From assembly GCF_905397285.1 (NCBI RefSeq), contig NZ_CAJPUX010000004.1:62001-126000 (forward strand): a DNA stretch of 64,000 nt, in the 5' to 3' direction. This document shows, one piece after another, positions 52,477 through 61,753 of the stretch. The notes under the pieces are model-generated. The model ran no database searches and had not been told where the DNA came from. It saw nothing but the letters and a program-made list of their open reading frames with translations. Position 1 is the stretch's first letter; every line of letters starts with the position of its first letter. The translations under genes were made by a program, and so were the position numbers. Source of the DNA: Cupriavidus plantarum (GTDB taxonomy: Bacteria > Pseudomonadota > Gammaproteobacteria > Burkholderiales > Burkholderiaceae).

Positions 52477-54789
52477 ATGAGCAGCAAGCCGACCCCCGAA
52501 GACGGTTACATCGCCCCCTATACCCACCCCGCAGCGGGATGGGGCGCTCTCAAGTACGTGGCCATCAATCTCGTCAAGGAGAAGGTGGCCGGCGGCAAGT
52601 ACGTGACGCTGTTCCGGCAGAACCAGCCCGACGGCTTCGACTGTCCCGGCTGCGCATGGCCCGATCGCGAACATGGATCGACCTTCGAGTTCTGCGAGAA
52701 CGGCGTGAAGGCCGTGGCGGCGGAAGCCACGAGCAAGCGCGTGACGCCCGAGTTTTTCGCCGAGAACTCCGTCACGTCGCTGCTGACGCAGACGGACTAC
52801 GAACTCGAGCAGCATGGGCGCCTGACGCATCCGATGGTCTACGACGCCGTCGCGGACCGGTATGTCGAGATCGACTGGGACGAGGCCTTCGCGCTGGTCG
52901 CGCGTCATCTGCGCGGACTCGATTCGCCGGACCAGGCCGCGTTCTACACGTCGGGCCGGGCGAGCAACGAAGCGGCCTTCCTGTATCAGCTGTTCGTGCG
53001 CGCATACGGCACCAATAATTTCCCCGATTGCTCGAACATGTGCCACGAGGCCACGAGTCGCGGCATGCCGGTGACCGTTGGCGTCGGCAAGGCGACCGTG
53101 CTGCTCGATGACTTCGAGCATGCGGATACCATCCTGATCTTCGGGCACAACGCGGCGACCAACCACCCGCGCATGCTCGGCGAACTGCGCGAATGCGCGC
53201 GCCGCGGCGCAATGATCGTGTCGATCAATCCGCTGCGCGAACGCGGCATGGAGCGCTTCACGAGCCCGCAGCACGCGTCGGAGATGATCACGGGCAGCAG
53301 CACGAAGATTGCCTCGATGTTCGTGCAGCCGCAGCTCGGCGGCGACTTCGCGTTGATCAAGGGCATGGCCAAGCGCCTGATCGAAATGGACGACGCCGCC
53401 CGCGAACGCGGCGAGCCGCCGTTCATCGATGAGGACTTCGTTCAGCGTCATACGCATGGCTACGACGTGTTTGTCGCGGACCTGCGTGCGGAGAACTGGG
53501 CAGACATCGTCGAGCAGTCCGGCACGACGTTCGAGGAGATCGACGCGCTGACGGGCGTCTATGCACGGGGCAAGAATGTGATCGCGTGCTGGGGCATGGG
53601 CCTGACGCAGCACAAGAACTCCGTGCCCACGATCCAGATCCTGACCAACCTGATGATGATGCGCGGCAATATCGGGCGCCCGGGTGCGGGTCTGCTGCCC
53701 GTGCGCGGCCACTCGAACGTGCAGGGCAATCGCACGGTGGGCATCGAGGAGCAGCCCACCGAGGCCTTCCTGGACCGCCTGGAAAAGGTCTTCAACTTCG
53801 AGCCGCCGCGCCACCATGGCTATGACGTGGTGCGCACGATCTCGGCAATGCTCGAGGGCAAAGTGAAGGTCTTCGTCGGGCTGGGCGGCAACTTCGCGGC
53901 CGCCACGCCGGACACGCCGCGCACGCAGCAGGCGCTGCGTCAGTGCGACCTGACGGTGCATATCGCCACCAAGCTCAACCGCAGCCATCTGATCCACGGC
54001 CGCGATGCCCTGATCCTGCCCACGCTGGGCCGCACGGAAGTCGATATGCAGAATGGCGTGGCGCAGGGCGTGACCGTGGAAGACTCCGTCTGCATGGTGC
54101 ACGTGTCGTACGGCATGAACCAGCCGGCCTCGCCGCACCTGATGTCGGAGACCGCGATCATCGCCAACATGGCGGCCGCCACGCTCGGCAATCGCAAGAT
54201 CGACTGGCTCTGGTATGCGCAGGACTACTCGCGCATCCGCAACGCGATCGAGAAAGTGCTGCCGGGATTCGAGGACTACAACGCGCGCATCGCGGTGCCC
54301 GGCGGCTTCCATCTGACGCCCCCCGCGCGCGATCGCATCTGGGATACGCCGTCGGGCAAGGCCGAGTTCATCGTGCATCCGATCGTCAAGGACACGCCGA
54401 TCCATCAGGCGCGCGCCGAGCATGGCGACAAGCTGCTCGTCATGATGACCACGCGCTCGCACGATCAATACAACACCACGATCTATGGCCTCAACGACCG
54501 CTATCGCGGCGTGTTCGGCCTGCGCCGGGTGGTCTTCATCAACCCGTCGGACATGGATCGCCTGGGCTTCAAGGCGGGCCAGCATGTCGACATCACCAGC
54601 GTCTGGGCCGACGGCGTGACGCGCCATGTCGAGGACTTCCGCCTCGTACCGTACGACATCCCGGTCGGCTGCATCGGTACCTACTACCCCGAGACCAATC
54701 CGCTGGTGCCGCTGGAAAGCACGGGCGATGGCTGCGGTACGCCGACGTCCAAGTCGGTGCCGGTGTTGTTGACGGCCAGCGCGGCCTGA
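52477..54789 (+). CDS. FdhF/YdeP-family molybdopterin oxidoreductase
   Basis: Molybdenum-cofactor enzyme of 770 residues; ATG at 52477 follows GAAGGAAAC. Features: N-terminal GFDCPGCAWPD with two cysteines of the reduced iron-sulfur site typical of YdeP, ASNEAAFLYQLFVRAYGTNN, and CSNMCHEATSRG, which resembles the formate dehydrogenase alpha-subunit core. The late DQYNTTIYGLNDRYRGVFGL and GHGDGCGTPTS-like end fit the bis-MGD binding domains. YdeP relatives are linked to acid resistance and unknown oxidations. It stands alone, so a partner is not evident. Confidence 0.92.
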   Translation: MSSKPTPEDGYIAPYTHPAAGWGALKYVAINLVKEKVAGGKYVTLFRQNQPDGFDCPGCAWPDREHGSTFEFCENGVKAVAAEATSKRVTPEFFAENSVTSLLTQTDYELEQHGRLTHPMVYDAVADRYVEIDWDEAFALVARHLRGLDSPDQAAFYTSGRASNEAAFLYQLFVRAYGTNNFPDCSNMCHEATSRGMPVTVGVGKATVLLDDFEHADTILIFGHNAATNHPRMLGELRECARRGAMIVSINPLRERGMERFTSPQHASEMITGSSTKIASMFVQPQLGGDFALIKGMAKRLIEMDDAARERGEPPFIDEDFVQRHTHGYDVFVADLRAENWADIVEQSGTTFEEIDALTGVYARGKNVIACWGMGLTQHKNSVPTIQILTNLMMMRGNIGRPGAGLLPVRGHSNVQGNRTVGIEEQPTEAFLDRLEKVFNFEPPRHHGYDVVRTISAMLEGKVKVFVGLGGNFAAATPDTPRTQQALRQCDLTVHIATKLNRSHLIHGRDALILPTLGRTEVDMQNGVAQGVTVEDSVCMVHVSYGMNQPASPHLMSETAIIANMAAATLGNRKIDWLWYAQDYSRIRNAIEKVLPGFEDYNARIAVPGGFHLTPPARDRIWDTPSGKAEFIVHPIVKDTPIHQARAEHGDKLLVMMTTRSHDQYNTTIYGLNDRYRGVFGLRRVVFINPSDMDRLGFKAGQHVDITSVWADGVTRHVEDFRLVPYDIPVGCIGTYYPETNPLVPLESTGDGCGTPTSKSVPVLLTASAA

Positions 54790-54799
54790 CAGATCTCAC

Positions 54800-54829
54800 T
54801 TGACACCTTCGGCGGTTGATAGGCATAGT
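54800..54829 (+). promoter_or_regulatory. Promoter of the glycine riboswitch transcript
   Basis: TTGACA at 54800-54805 and CATAGT at 54824-54829, 18 bp apart, immediately before the first aptamer. The -35 is consensus, the -10 is weak. Position fits transcription of the leader. Confidence 0.5.
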
Positions 54830-54840
54830 TGCCCTCGACA

Positions 54841-55031
54841 TCGGGAGAGTCCGTGCCACCGTGCACGGCGCCGAAGGAGCAACCGCCCCGGAATCTCTCA
54901 GGCACCCCGGACCGGTGTCACCATTGCACTCTGAAGAACCGCGGCGCGTACGTCCGCCGCCGGTACCGAAGGAGCAAGCGGCGCATCTTTCCTGCTGCCG
55001 CGAATCTCTCAGGTCAAGGACAGAGGGGGCG
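54841..55031 (+). promoter_or_regulatory. Tandem glycine riboswitch
   Basis: Two consecutive glycine aptamers are visible. The diagnostic CCGAAGGAGCAA occurs at 54874-54885 and again at 54968-54979; the downstream GAATCTCTCAGG occurs at 54892-54903 and 55003-55014, each closed by complementary stems (GTGCC/GGCAC in the first). This is the classic two-aptamer gcvT-type riboswitch, which senses glycine. The riboswitch ends about 60 bp before the DadA-like gene. Whether glycine turns the gene on, as in most tandem cases, is inferred. Confidence 0.93.
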
Positions 55032-55091
55032 TCCGTATTGCGCAATCCTGCGCGCGGACTGCCATTTCCCTGACGTCCGGAAGACCTTTCC

Positions 55092-56339
55092 ATGAAAAAC
55101 ATCGCAGTGATTGGCGGCGGCATCACCGGCGCCACGACCGCCTACGCCCTTGCCCGGCGCGGCCTCTCCGTCACGATGTTCGAGCGTCACCGCTATGCGG
55201 CGATGGAGACGTCGTTCGCCAACGGCGGGCAGTTGTCCGCTTCCAACGCGGAGACATGGACGCACTGGTCCACGCTGTTCAAGGGCCTCAAGTGGATGCT
55301 GCGCAGCGATGCGCCGCTGCTCGTCAATCCGCGTCCGTCCTGGCACAAACTGAGCTGGTTCGCCGAGTTCATCGCCTCGATGCCGCGGTACCGCGCCAAC
55401 ACGGTGGAAACCGCGCGCCTCGCCATCGCCGCGCGCGACCATCTGTTCGCTTGGGCGGACGCGGAGGGCATCGACTTCGACCTCAAGCGGCGCGGCATCC
55501 TCCATATCTATCGCAACAAGGGGGGCTTCGACCATGCGGGCCGGGTTTCGCAGATGCTGGCCGAAGGCGGACTCGCGCGGCACGCCGTGACGCCCGAGGA
55601 GATGCGCGCCATCGAGCCGACGCTGGCCGGCACCTACTACGGCGGCTACTACACCGAGAGCGACTCCACCGGCGACATCCACAAGTTCACCACCGGTATC
55701 GCCGCGGCAGCCGCGCGGCACGGCGTCACCACGCTGTACGACCAGCAGGTGACGTCGGTAAGGACGGACGGCACCTCTGCCGTCATCACATCGGTATGCG
55801 ACGGGCTGCCTGCAACGCGGGAGTTCGACGCGGTGGTGGTCTGCGCGGGCGTGGCGAGCCGCGACTTCGCGCGTCAGTTCGGCGACCGCGTGAACATTTA
55901 CCCGGTCAAGGGTTACTCCATCACGGTCAACCTCAACGATGCGCAGAGCCAGGCGTCTGCGCCGATCGTCAGCCTGCTCGACGACGAGACCAAGCTCGTC
56001 ACCAGCCGCCTCGGCGCCGACCGATTCCGCGTGGCGGGCACGGCCGAGTTCAATGGCATCAACCGCGACATCCGCGCGGATCGCATCCGTCCGCTGATCG
56101 ACTGGGTTCATCAGTGCTTTCCGGGTGTCAGCACGCGCAGCGTGGTGCCATGGGCGGGGCTGCGTCCGATGATGCCGGACATGATGCCTCGCGTCGGGCG
56201 CGGCCGCGCGGCGAACGTGTTCTACAACACGGGCCACGGCCATCTCGGATGGACGCTCTCGGCGGCCACCGCCGAGATGGTCGGCGATGTGGTGGCCGGC
56301 GTGGCGGCCAGCGGGCAGGTAAGGCTGGCTGTGGCATAG
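55092..56339 (+). CDS. DadA-like FAD amine/amino-acid oxidase
   Basis: FAD-dependent oxidoreductase of 415 residues with N-terminal IAVIGGGITGATTAYALARR, RHRYAAMETSFANGGQLSAS (the DadA-type segment), a substrate domain, and NTGHGHLGWTLSAATAEM at the C-terminus. DadA is D-amino acid dehydrogenase; glycine oxidase and related deaminases share the fold. The tandem glycine riboswitch upstream suggests that glycine, or a D-amino acid whose breakdown depends on glycine status, is its substrate. This is a strong hint for glycine or sarcosine-type oxidation. Confidence 0.92.
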   Translation: MKNIAVIGGGITGATTAYALARRGLSVTMFERHRYAAMETSFANGGQLSASNAETWTHWSTLFKGLKWMLRSDAPLLVNPRPSWHKLSWFAEFIASMPRYRANTVETARLAIAARDHLFAWADAEGIDFDLKRRGILHIYRNKGGFDHAGRVSQMLAEGGLARHAVTPEEMRAIEPTLAGTYYGGYYTESDSTGDIHKFTTGIAAAAARHGVTTLYDQQVTSVRTDGTSAVITSVCDGLPATREFDAVVVCAGVASRDFARQFGDRVNIYPVKGYSITVNLNDAQSQASAPIVSLLDDETKLVTSRLGADRFRVAGTAEFNGINRDIRADRIRPLIDWVHQCFPGVSTRSVVPWAGLRPMMPDMMPRVGRGRAANVFYNTGHGHLGWTLSAATAEMVGDVVAGVAASGQVRLAVA

Positions 56340-56343
56340 CGAG

Positions 56344-56405
56344 TTGACAGGGGTCCGGGATCGTCCTATCTTTTGTCCTAGTTCATATATTATATGAACT
56401 AGGAC
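56344..56405. promoter_or_regulatory. Promoter plus perfect 31-bp palindromic operator
   Basis: TTGACA (56344-56349) and TATCTT (56367-56372) are separated by exactly 17 bp. Directly behind lies the perfect palindrome at 56375-56405, with 15-bp arms around one central base (arm GTCCTAGTTCATATA). It covers the expected transcription start, the ideal place for repression. The MocR at the end of the DJ-1 operon is the likely binder; this is inference. Confidence 0.8.
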
Positions 56406-56434
56406 ATTATCGACTTCCGCGCACAGGAGGCGCC

Positions 56435-57148
56435 ATGACCCCTATCCCCACCGACATTCCCCTGAAGATCGGCGGCCTCATCTTTCCGAAGATGGACCAG
56501 TGCGATTTCACCGGCCCGTTCGAGGCGCTCGCGCGCGTGCCCAACTCGACGTTCTTCACCATCTGGAAGGACACGCAGCCCGTGCGCGATATGGCAGGCA
56601 TGCAACTGCTGCCCGACACCACGTTCGACGAAGCGCCCCAGCTCGATGTGCTTTTGGTGCCGGGTGGCCATGGCCAGGAGGCGTTGATGGCCGACGAAGC
56701 GGTGCTCGGCTTCATCCGCCGCCAGGCCGCGTCCGCGCGGTATATATACTCCGTCTGCACCGGCGCCCTGCTCTGCGGCGCGGCGGGCCTGCTGCAAGGC
56801 AAGCGCGCGACCACGCACTGGACCGCGATGGAGACGCTGCCATACTTCGGCGCGATCCCCAGCGACGACCGCGTGGTCATCGACGGGAAGTACGTGAGCG
56901 CGGGGGGCGTAACATCCGGGATCGACGGCTCGCTGATCATGGTGTCCCTGCTGCGCGGCGAAACCGCGGCGCAGGAGTTGCAGCTGTACATGAACTACGA
57001 CCCGCAGCCGCCGTTCAACGCGGGCTCGCCAAAGACGGCGCCGGCATCGATCGTGCAGACCGTTACGCAACGCGCCGCACCGATCACGGCCCAGCGGCTC
57101 GCGACCGCGAAGGCATATCAGGACAAGGCTTCCAACCCATCACGATGA
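56435..57148 (+). CDS. DJ-1/PfpI-family protein, isonitrile-hydratase-like
   Basis: The 237-residue protein has the DJ-1/PfpI nucleophile elbow YSVCTGALL (Cys about 108), VLLVPGGHGQ and an acidic residue in MDQCDFTGPFEAL. These fit the isonitrile hydratase subgroup, which hydrates isonitriles to N-formamides; a broader role as regulator or amidase is possible. Its stop overlaps the MocR start (ATGA), so they form an operon behind the 31-bp palindrome. Start at 56435 chosen as the first ATG in frame. Confidence 0.88.
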   Translation: MTPIPTDIPLKIGGLIFPKMDQCDFTGPFEALARVPNSTFFTIWKDTQPVRDMAGMQLLPDTTFDEAPQLDVLLVPGGHGQEALMADEAVLGFIRRQAASARYIYSVCTGALLCGAAGLLQGKRATTHWTAMETLPYFGAIPSDDRVVIDGKYVSAGGVTSGIDGSLIMVSLLRGETAAQELQLYMNYDPQPPFNAGSPKTAPASIVQTVTQRAAPITAQRLATAKAYQDKASNPSR

Positions 57149-58449
57149 AAGCGGCGGAGATTTTCAGCAGTCTGGAGGACCGGATCGTTCGCGGCGAGCT
57201 GCGCGCGGGCGATGCCTTGCCGACCGTGCGGGAGGCCGCCGAGCTCTGGCGGGTCAACAAGAACACGGTTGCCGCGGCATACCGCATGTTGCAGAACGCG
57301 GGGCTGATCTTCAGTTCCGGGCGGAATGGCTCGGTGGTCGGCGGTCCGGTGGCGCCGCATGCGGCCACTGGCTGGACGCCATCGTATGACGGGGTCATCG
57401 CCGCCAATGGTGGCAATCCCGATCGTGCGTTGCTGCCCAGCGCGCTGATGGTGCGCGCGCAGCTGCAGAAGATCTCGACCGACCCGCTCCTGTATGGCGA
57501 GGCGGATGAGGCGGTCCCGTTGTTGCAATGGGCCCGCGAGTCTTTCGCGGGCGACGGTGTGCCCGCCGAGTCCCTGTTCGTCGGCAGCGGAACGATGGCC
57601 GTGCTGGACATCGCCCTGCGTAACTGCCTGTCACCGGGCGATGCGGTCGCGCTCGAAGACCCCGCCTATGCGACGACCATCGGGCTGGTACGGTCCATCG
57701 GGCTGAAGCCGGTGCCGATGGCCATGGACGCGCAGGGCGTGCGGCCTGAAGCATTGCAGGCCGCCATCCAGGCCGGCTGCAAGGCGGTAATCGTCAGCAC
57801 GCGGGCGCAGAATCCCACCGGCATCTGTACGTCTGCCGAGCGCGCGAAGCAACTGGCGCCCATCGTCGCCATGGCGAAGCAAACCCTGTTCCTCGACGAC
57901 GATCACTCCAGCCTGCTCGAACTCGCGCCTTACCGGTCCGTTGTCTCTGCGAATGCCGAGCGTTGGCTGGTAACGCGTTCTGTCTCCAAGTTTCTGGGCC
58001 CCGACATGCGCGTGGCCGTCGCGGCCGGCGATGCGCTGACGGTCGCGCGCATCGCGCGGGCGCAGGCCTATGCAATGGGATGGGTCAGTTCGATGCTGCA
58101 GCGGCTCGTGGGCGGCCTCCTGCAACAACCCGCGGTGCTGTCCCGCGTGCGTGAGGCGGGCGCCGTCTATCGCGAGCGATATGCCTACATGAAGAAGGCC
58201 CTGCGCGGTATCGGCATCGAAACGGTGGGCACCGCGGGCTTCAATATCTGGGTGCCGTGCGAGAACGAGGCGCTCGTTGCACAGAGCCTGCTCGGCAGCG
58301 GCTGGCGCATCCGCACCGGCGCGGACTTCACGATCGAAGCGGCACCCGGCTTTCGTGTGACGACGGCCGCGCTGGACAAGGACGCAGCGGATGCGTTTGT
58401 GGCGGCATTGGCCCAGGCAATGACCGTGCGGCCGCAGCAGCTGGCCTGA
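57145..58449 (+). CDS. MocR-type GntR/aminotransferase regulator
   Basis: The ATG at 57145 gives 434 residues. Short GntR-type helix-turn-helix (about 1-65: LPTVREAAELWRVNKNTVAA) followed by a fold-type I aminotransferase domain. The PLP lysine is present in TRSVSKFLGPDMR, in contrast to the MocR at 50569. Other segments: ALEDPAYATTIGLVRSIGLK, STRAQNPTGICTSAERAKQL and FLDDDHSSLLE. It probably represses its own operon through the palindrome at 56375-56405. The effector is unknown. Confidence 0.92.
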   Translation: MKAAEIFSSLEDRIVRGELRAGDALPTVREAAELWRVNKNTVAAAYRMLQNAGLIFSSGRNGSVVGGPVAPHAATGWTPSYDGVIAANGGNPDRALLPSALMVRAQLQKISTDPLLYGEADEAVPLLQWARESFAGDGVPAESLFVGSGTMAVLDIALRNCLSPGDAVALEDPAYATTIGLVRSIGLKPVPMAMDAQGVRPEALQAAIQAGCKAVIVSTRAQNPTGICTSAERAKQLAPIVAMAKQTLFLDDDHSSLLELAPYRSVVSANAERWLVTRSVSKFLGPDMRVAVAAGDALTVARIARAQAYAMGWVSSMLQRLVGGLLQQPAVLSRVREAGAVYRERYAYMKKALRGIGIETVGTAGFNIWVPCENEALVAQSLLGSGWRIRTGADFTIEAAPGFRVTTAALDKDAADAFVAALAQAMTVRPQQLA

Positions 58450-58459
58450 CGCCAACCGT

Positions 58460-59353
58460 TCACGCGGAGTGCAATGCCAACGGTACCTTCAGATAGGCCG
58501 TGCCATTATCCTCCGCTTCCGGCATGCGGCCGGCGCGGATGTTGATCTGTACCGAGGGATAGTAGAGGTTGGGCAACGCCAGCGTGGCGTCGCGCGCGGT
58601 GCGCATGGCTACGAAATCTTCCATCGACATCTCGTCGCGGACATGGACGTTGGCGCGTCGCTGCGTGAGGACGTCGGTTTGCCAGCGAACCTGCGGGCGA
58701 CCGGCTGGCGGATAGTCGTGGCACAGGAATAGCCGGGTCTCCGGCGGCAGCGACAGCAGGCGGCGGATCGAGCGATACAGCCTGGTTGCGTCGCCTCCGG
58801 GAAAATCGCAGCGGGCGGTGCCCACGTCCGGGTGGAACAGCGTGTCCCCCACGAACACCGCGTCGCCATCGATGCGGTAGGCGATGTCGGCCGGTGTGTG
58901 CCCCGGCACATGCATCGTGGTGGCGGGCAGCGATCCGATGGTGAACGGCTCGTCGTCGCCGAACAGATGATCGAAATCGGCGCCGGCGGCCGCTCCGGCA
59001 GGCCCGCGCAGCCCGGCGAGATTGAACGTCTCGCCGAACACGCGCTGCACCTCCACGATATGCCTGCTGATGCCGACACGTCCGCCCAGTTGCCCCTTCA
59101 GATACGCGGACGCCGACACGTGGTCGGCATGCACGTGCGTCTCCAGCAGCCATTCCACGGCGAGCCCCTGCGCGCGCACGTAGCCGGCCACGCGATCGGC
59201 CGGTTCCGTCAGCAAGCGGCCATGCCGCACGTCGAGGCCGAGCACGGGGTCGATGATCGCGCAGCGCGCGTCGCCTTCCCCATGAACGACGTACGTGAAC
59301 GTGGCCGATGCGGGATCGAAGAAGGGTTGGATATGAGCCGGCATGCCAGGCAC
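58460..59353 (-). CDS. Metallo-beta-lactamase-fold protein, sulfur dioxygenase-like
   Basis: The 297-residue protein has the MBL metal site THVHADH (His73, His75, Asp77, His78), GHTP (His152) and FVGDTLF (Asp170), plus FLCHDYPP. This arrangement and size fit the persulfide dioxygenase (ETHE1/Blh-like) and related glyoxalase II-type enzymes. It may oxidise persulfides in the cytosol. The upstream cyanate operon on the same strand gives a possible sulfur/cyanate (thiocyanate) link as inference. The start at 59344 is an alternative. Confidence 0.88.
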   Translation of the reverse strand: MPGMPAHIQPFFDPASATFTYVVHGEGDARCAIIDPVLGLDVRHGRLLTEPADRVAGYVRAQGLAVEWLLETHVHADHVSASAYLKGQLGGRVGISRHIVEVQRVFGETFNLAGLRGPAGAAAGADFDHLFGDDEPFTIGSLPATTMHVPGHTPADIAYRIDGDAVFVGDTLFHPDVGTARCDFPGGDATRLYRSIRRLLSLPPETRLFLCHDYPPAGRPQVRWQTDVLTQRRANVHVRDEMSMEDFVAMRTARDATLALPNLYYPSVQINIRAGRMPEAEDNGTAYLKVPLALHSA

Positions 59354-59380
59354 CCCGAATCGCTTGTGACAGGTAGCAGG

Positions 59381-59830
59381 TTAGTACGTCTTGTAGGGCA
59401 GGAACTTGCCCGACAGCACGACGTTCACGCGATCGCCCTTCGGGTCGTGCGTGCGCTGGATGTCCATCGAGAAATCGATCGCGCTCATGATGCCGTCGCC
59501 GAACTCTTCATGGATCAGTTCCTTGATGGTCGTGCCATACACATTCACCAGTTCGTACCAGCGATAGATCAGCGGATCCGTCGGCACGGCGGTCGGCAGC
59601 GACCCCTTGTACGGCACGACCTGCAGCCATGCCACCGCCTCGTCCGACAGTTCGAACAGCTTGCCAATGGCCTCCGCCTGCGCCTTGTCGAAGGTCATCT
59701 GGCCGAGGCAGCCCGCCGTCGTCCACTCCTTCGACATGCCGGTCAGTTCAGCCACATCCGCCCACTTGATGCCCTTGCGGACCTTGGCGGAAACGATCAT
59801 CTGGGTCACTTCTTCACGGCTGGAAATCAT
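59381..59830 (-). CDS. cynS: Cyanase
   Basis: Catalyses bicarbonate-dependent decomposition of cyanate to ammonia and carbon dioxide. The ATG at 59830 (MISSREEVTQMIVSAKVRKG) gives 149 residues. The catalytic triad is complete: Arg90, Glu93 and Ser116 in LIYRWYELVNVYGTT and DGIMSAIDF, with the same relative spacing as E. coli Arg96, Glu99 and Ser122. The N-terminal helix-turn-helix-like domain is typical. It is the last gene of the cyanate operon, 40 bp after the ATPase gene. Confidence 0.97.
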   Translation of the reverse strand: MISSREEVTQMIVSAKVRKGIKWADVAELTGMSKEWTTAGCLGQMTFDKAQAEAIGKLFELSDEAVAWLQVVPYKGSLPTAVPTDPLIYRWYELVNVYGTTIKELIHEEFGDGIMSAIDFSMDIQRTHDPKGDRVNVVLSGKFLPYKTY

Positions 59831-59870
59831 GTTGCCTCCTGGCAGGTTGTGTGGGTCAAATCGGGGAAAA

Positions 59871-60839
59871 CTACGCGACGGCGCTGACACCGGCGGCGCC
59901 GCCCGCCGCCACGTCGTCGTCCGTCTCGAGGCCGGGACGAACGATGCGTGTGACGGGCAGCTCGGCGACATCGCCCGAGCGCTGCTGGATGGTCGTGGAA
60001 CGACGCACCAGAAAATCGACGAGGTGGTTGCGGATGCGATAGAACTGCGGATCGTGGTGGATCGTCTCGCGCGTGCGGGCGCGCGGCAGCGTGTTCACCA
60101 CGATCTCGGCGATGCGTGCCTTCGGACCATTGCTCATCAGGAAGATCTTGTCCGCGAGCAGGATGGCCTCGTCCACATCGTGCGTGATCATGAAGACGGT
60201 CTGATGCGTGGCCGCGCAGATCTTGAGCAGCTCGTCCTGGATCACGCCGCGCGTAAGCGCATCGAGCGCGCCGAACGGCTCGTCCATCAGCAGCATCTTC
60301 GGTTCCACCGCGAATGCGCGCGCGATGCCCACGCGCTGCTTCATGCCGCCCGACAGCTCGGACGGCTTCTTCTTCGCGGCGGCCGTGAGGCCCACCATCT
60401 CGATGAAGCGCGCGCCATGTTCGGCGATCTGCCGGCGCGACCATTTCGGATGCCGCGAGCGCACCGCGAACGCGATGTTCTGCTCCACCGTCAGCCACGG
60501 CAGCAGCGCATGACCTTGAAAGACGACGCCACGGTCGAGGCTCGGACCGGCGACCTCCTTGCCGTCCATGATCACGTAGCCGCCACTGGCTTCCTCGAGC
60601 CCGGCCAGCACATTGAGGATCGTGCTCTTGCCGCAGCCCGAATGGCCGATCACGCAGACGAACTCGCCGCGCTCGATCTCGAAGCCGACGTTCTCGAACA
60701 CCGGCGGCAGATCGGGGCGATAACGCTTGCTCAGTGCCTCGACGGAGAGGAAGGACCGTCCCGCATGACCGGAAGCGCCGCCGCCGGCCGCACCCCCGGC
60801 ATCGGTTTGCGAGAGGAACATCGCGCGCTTATTCCGCAT
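59871..60839 (-). CDS. ABC transporter ATP-binding protein (nitrate/cyanate type)
   Basis: Nucleotide-binding subunit of 322 residues. Walker [10 protein letters not shown] (residues 65-73), Q-loop region [10 protein letters not shown], signature LSGGMKQRV, Walker [13 protein letters not shown]. The C-terminal part continues past the ATPase core ([20 protein letters not shown]), as in NrtD/SsuB-like proteins. It energises import through the permease, whose gene it overlaps by 11 bp. A cyanate substrate is inferred from cynS next door. Confidence 0.94.
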   Translation of the reverse strand: MRNKRAMFLSQTDAGGAAGGGASGHAGRSFLSVEALSKRYRPDLPPVFENVGFEIERGEFVCVIGHSGCGKSTILNVLAGLEEASGGYVIMDGKEVAGPSLDRGVVFQGHALLPWLTVEQNIAFAVRSRHPKWSRRQIAEHGARFIEMVGLTAAAKKKPSELSGGMKQRVGIARAFAVEPKMLLMDEPFGALDALTRGVIQDELLKICAATHQTVFMITHDVDEAILLADKIFLMSNGPKARIAEIVVNTLPRARTRETIHHDPQFYRIRNHLVDFLVRRSTTIQQRSGDVAELPVTRIVRPGLETDDDVAAGGAAGVSAVA

Positions 60840-61740
60840 AACTCACCTTCAGTTGAAGCCGTGCAAACAGCATGTCCAGCACCATCCCCACCACGCCGAT
60901 CACCAGCACCGCGAAGATCACGTTGGAGAGCGACAGGTTGTTCCATTCGTTCCACAGGAAGTAACCGATGCCGCTGCCGCCGATCAGCATCTCAGCCGCC
61001 ACGATCACCAGCCACGCGATGCCCATCGAGATGCGCATGCCCGTGATGATGGTCGGCGCCGCGGCAGGCAGCACCACCCGAAAGGCTTTCCGCAGCGGCG
61101 TGACCTCGAGCGTGCGCGCCACGTTGAGCCAGTCCTTCCGCACGCCCGCCACGCCGAACGCCGTGTTGATCAGCATCGGCCAAATCGAGCAGATAAAGAT
61201 CACGAAGATGCCGGAGACCGTCGAGTCCTGGATCGTGTACAGCGCGATGGGCATCCACGCGAGTGGCGAGATTGGCTTGAGCACCTGCACGAACGGATCG
61301 ATCGCGCGATACAGCAGCGGCGACATGCCGATGACAAACCCGAGGGGAATGGCCACCAGCATGGCCAGCAGATAACCAAGTCCCACGCGCACGAGCGAAT
61401 GGGCCAGCTGGATACCGATGCCTTTGTCATTGGGACCGCGATCGTAGAACGGGCTCTTGAGATGGCCCATTGCCACCGTTGCGAACTGCGCAGGTGTCGG
61501 GAAGCCCGTGGCGCGCTTCTCCCCGGCGCTCTGCGCGGGGCCGGCGGGGGGCGCCTGGCCCATCAGCGCGGCATACTCCGCGGCGTCGGCATCGGCGCCG
61601 CTCTGCGCGGCGTGCGATGTGCCCACGCCACCCGCGCCACCCGTGCCCCGCGGCTGCGTCGATACCTGCCAGATGCCGAGCAGCAGCAACAGCATCACCA
61701 GCGACAGGATCGCGGCGCGGATCTTCACTTGCGTCGTCAT
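60829..61740 (-). CDS. ABC transporter permease (nitrate/cyanate type)
   Basis: Inner-membrane permease of 303 residues; ATG at 61740 ([20 protein letters not shown]) was chosen because the longer frame crosses the upstream gene gap. Features are a first helix at residues 11-27, and the binding-protein-dependent transport domain with [20 protein letters not shown] (EAA-like loop). A Gly/Ala-rich linker ([20 protein letters not shown]) lies after the first helix. It belongs to the NrtB/SsuC/TauC family and works with the ATPase and receptor here. Confidence 0.93.
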   Translation of the reverse strand: MTTQVKIRAAILSLVMLLLLLGIWQVSTQPRGTGGAGGVGTSHAAQSGADADAAEYAALMGQAPPAGPAQSAGEKRATGFPTPAQFATVAMGHLKSPFYDRGPNDKGIGIQLAHSLVRVGLGYLLAMLVAIPLGFVIGMSPLLYRAIDPFVQVLKPISPLAWMPIALYTIQDSTVSGIFVIFICSIWPMLINTAFGVAGVRKDWLNVARTLEVTPLRKAFRVVLPAAAPTIITGMRISMGIAWLVIVAAEMLIGGSGIGYFLWNEWNNLSLSNVIFAVLVIGVVGMVLDMLFARLQLKVSYAE

Positions 61741-61753
61741 GACTCCTCCTGCC

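Noticed and set aside
52444..54627. Reverse-strand open frame of 727 codons opposite the molybdoenzyme
   Set aside because: Low-complexity Arg/His-rich sequence without domains, fully antisense to a clear molybdopterin oxidoreductase.
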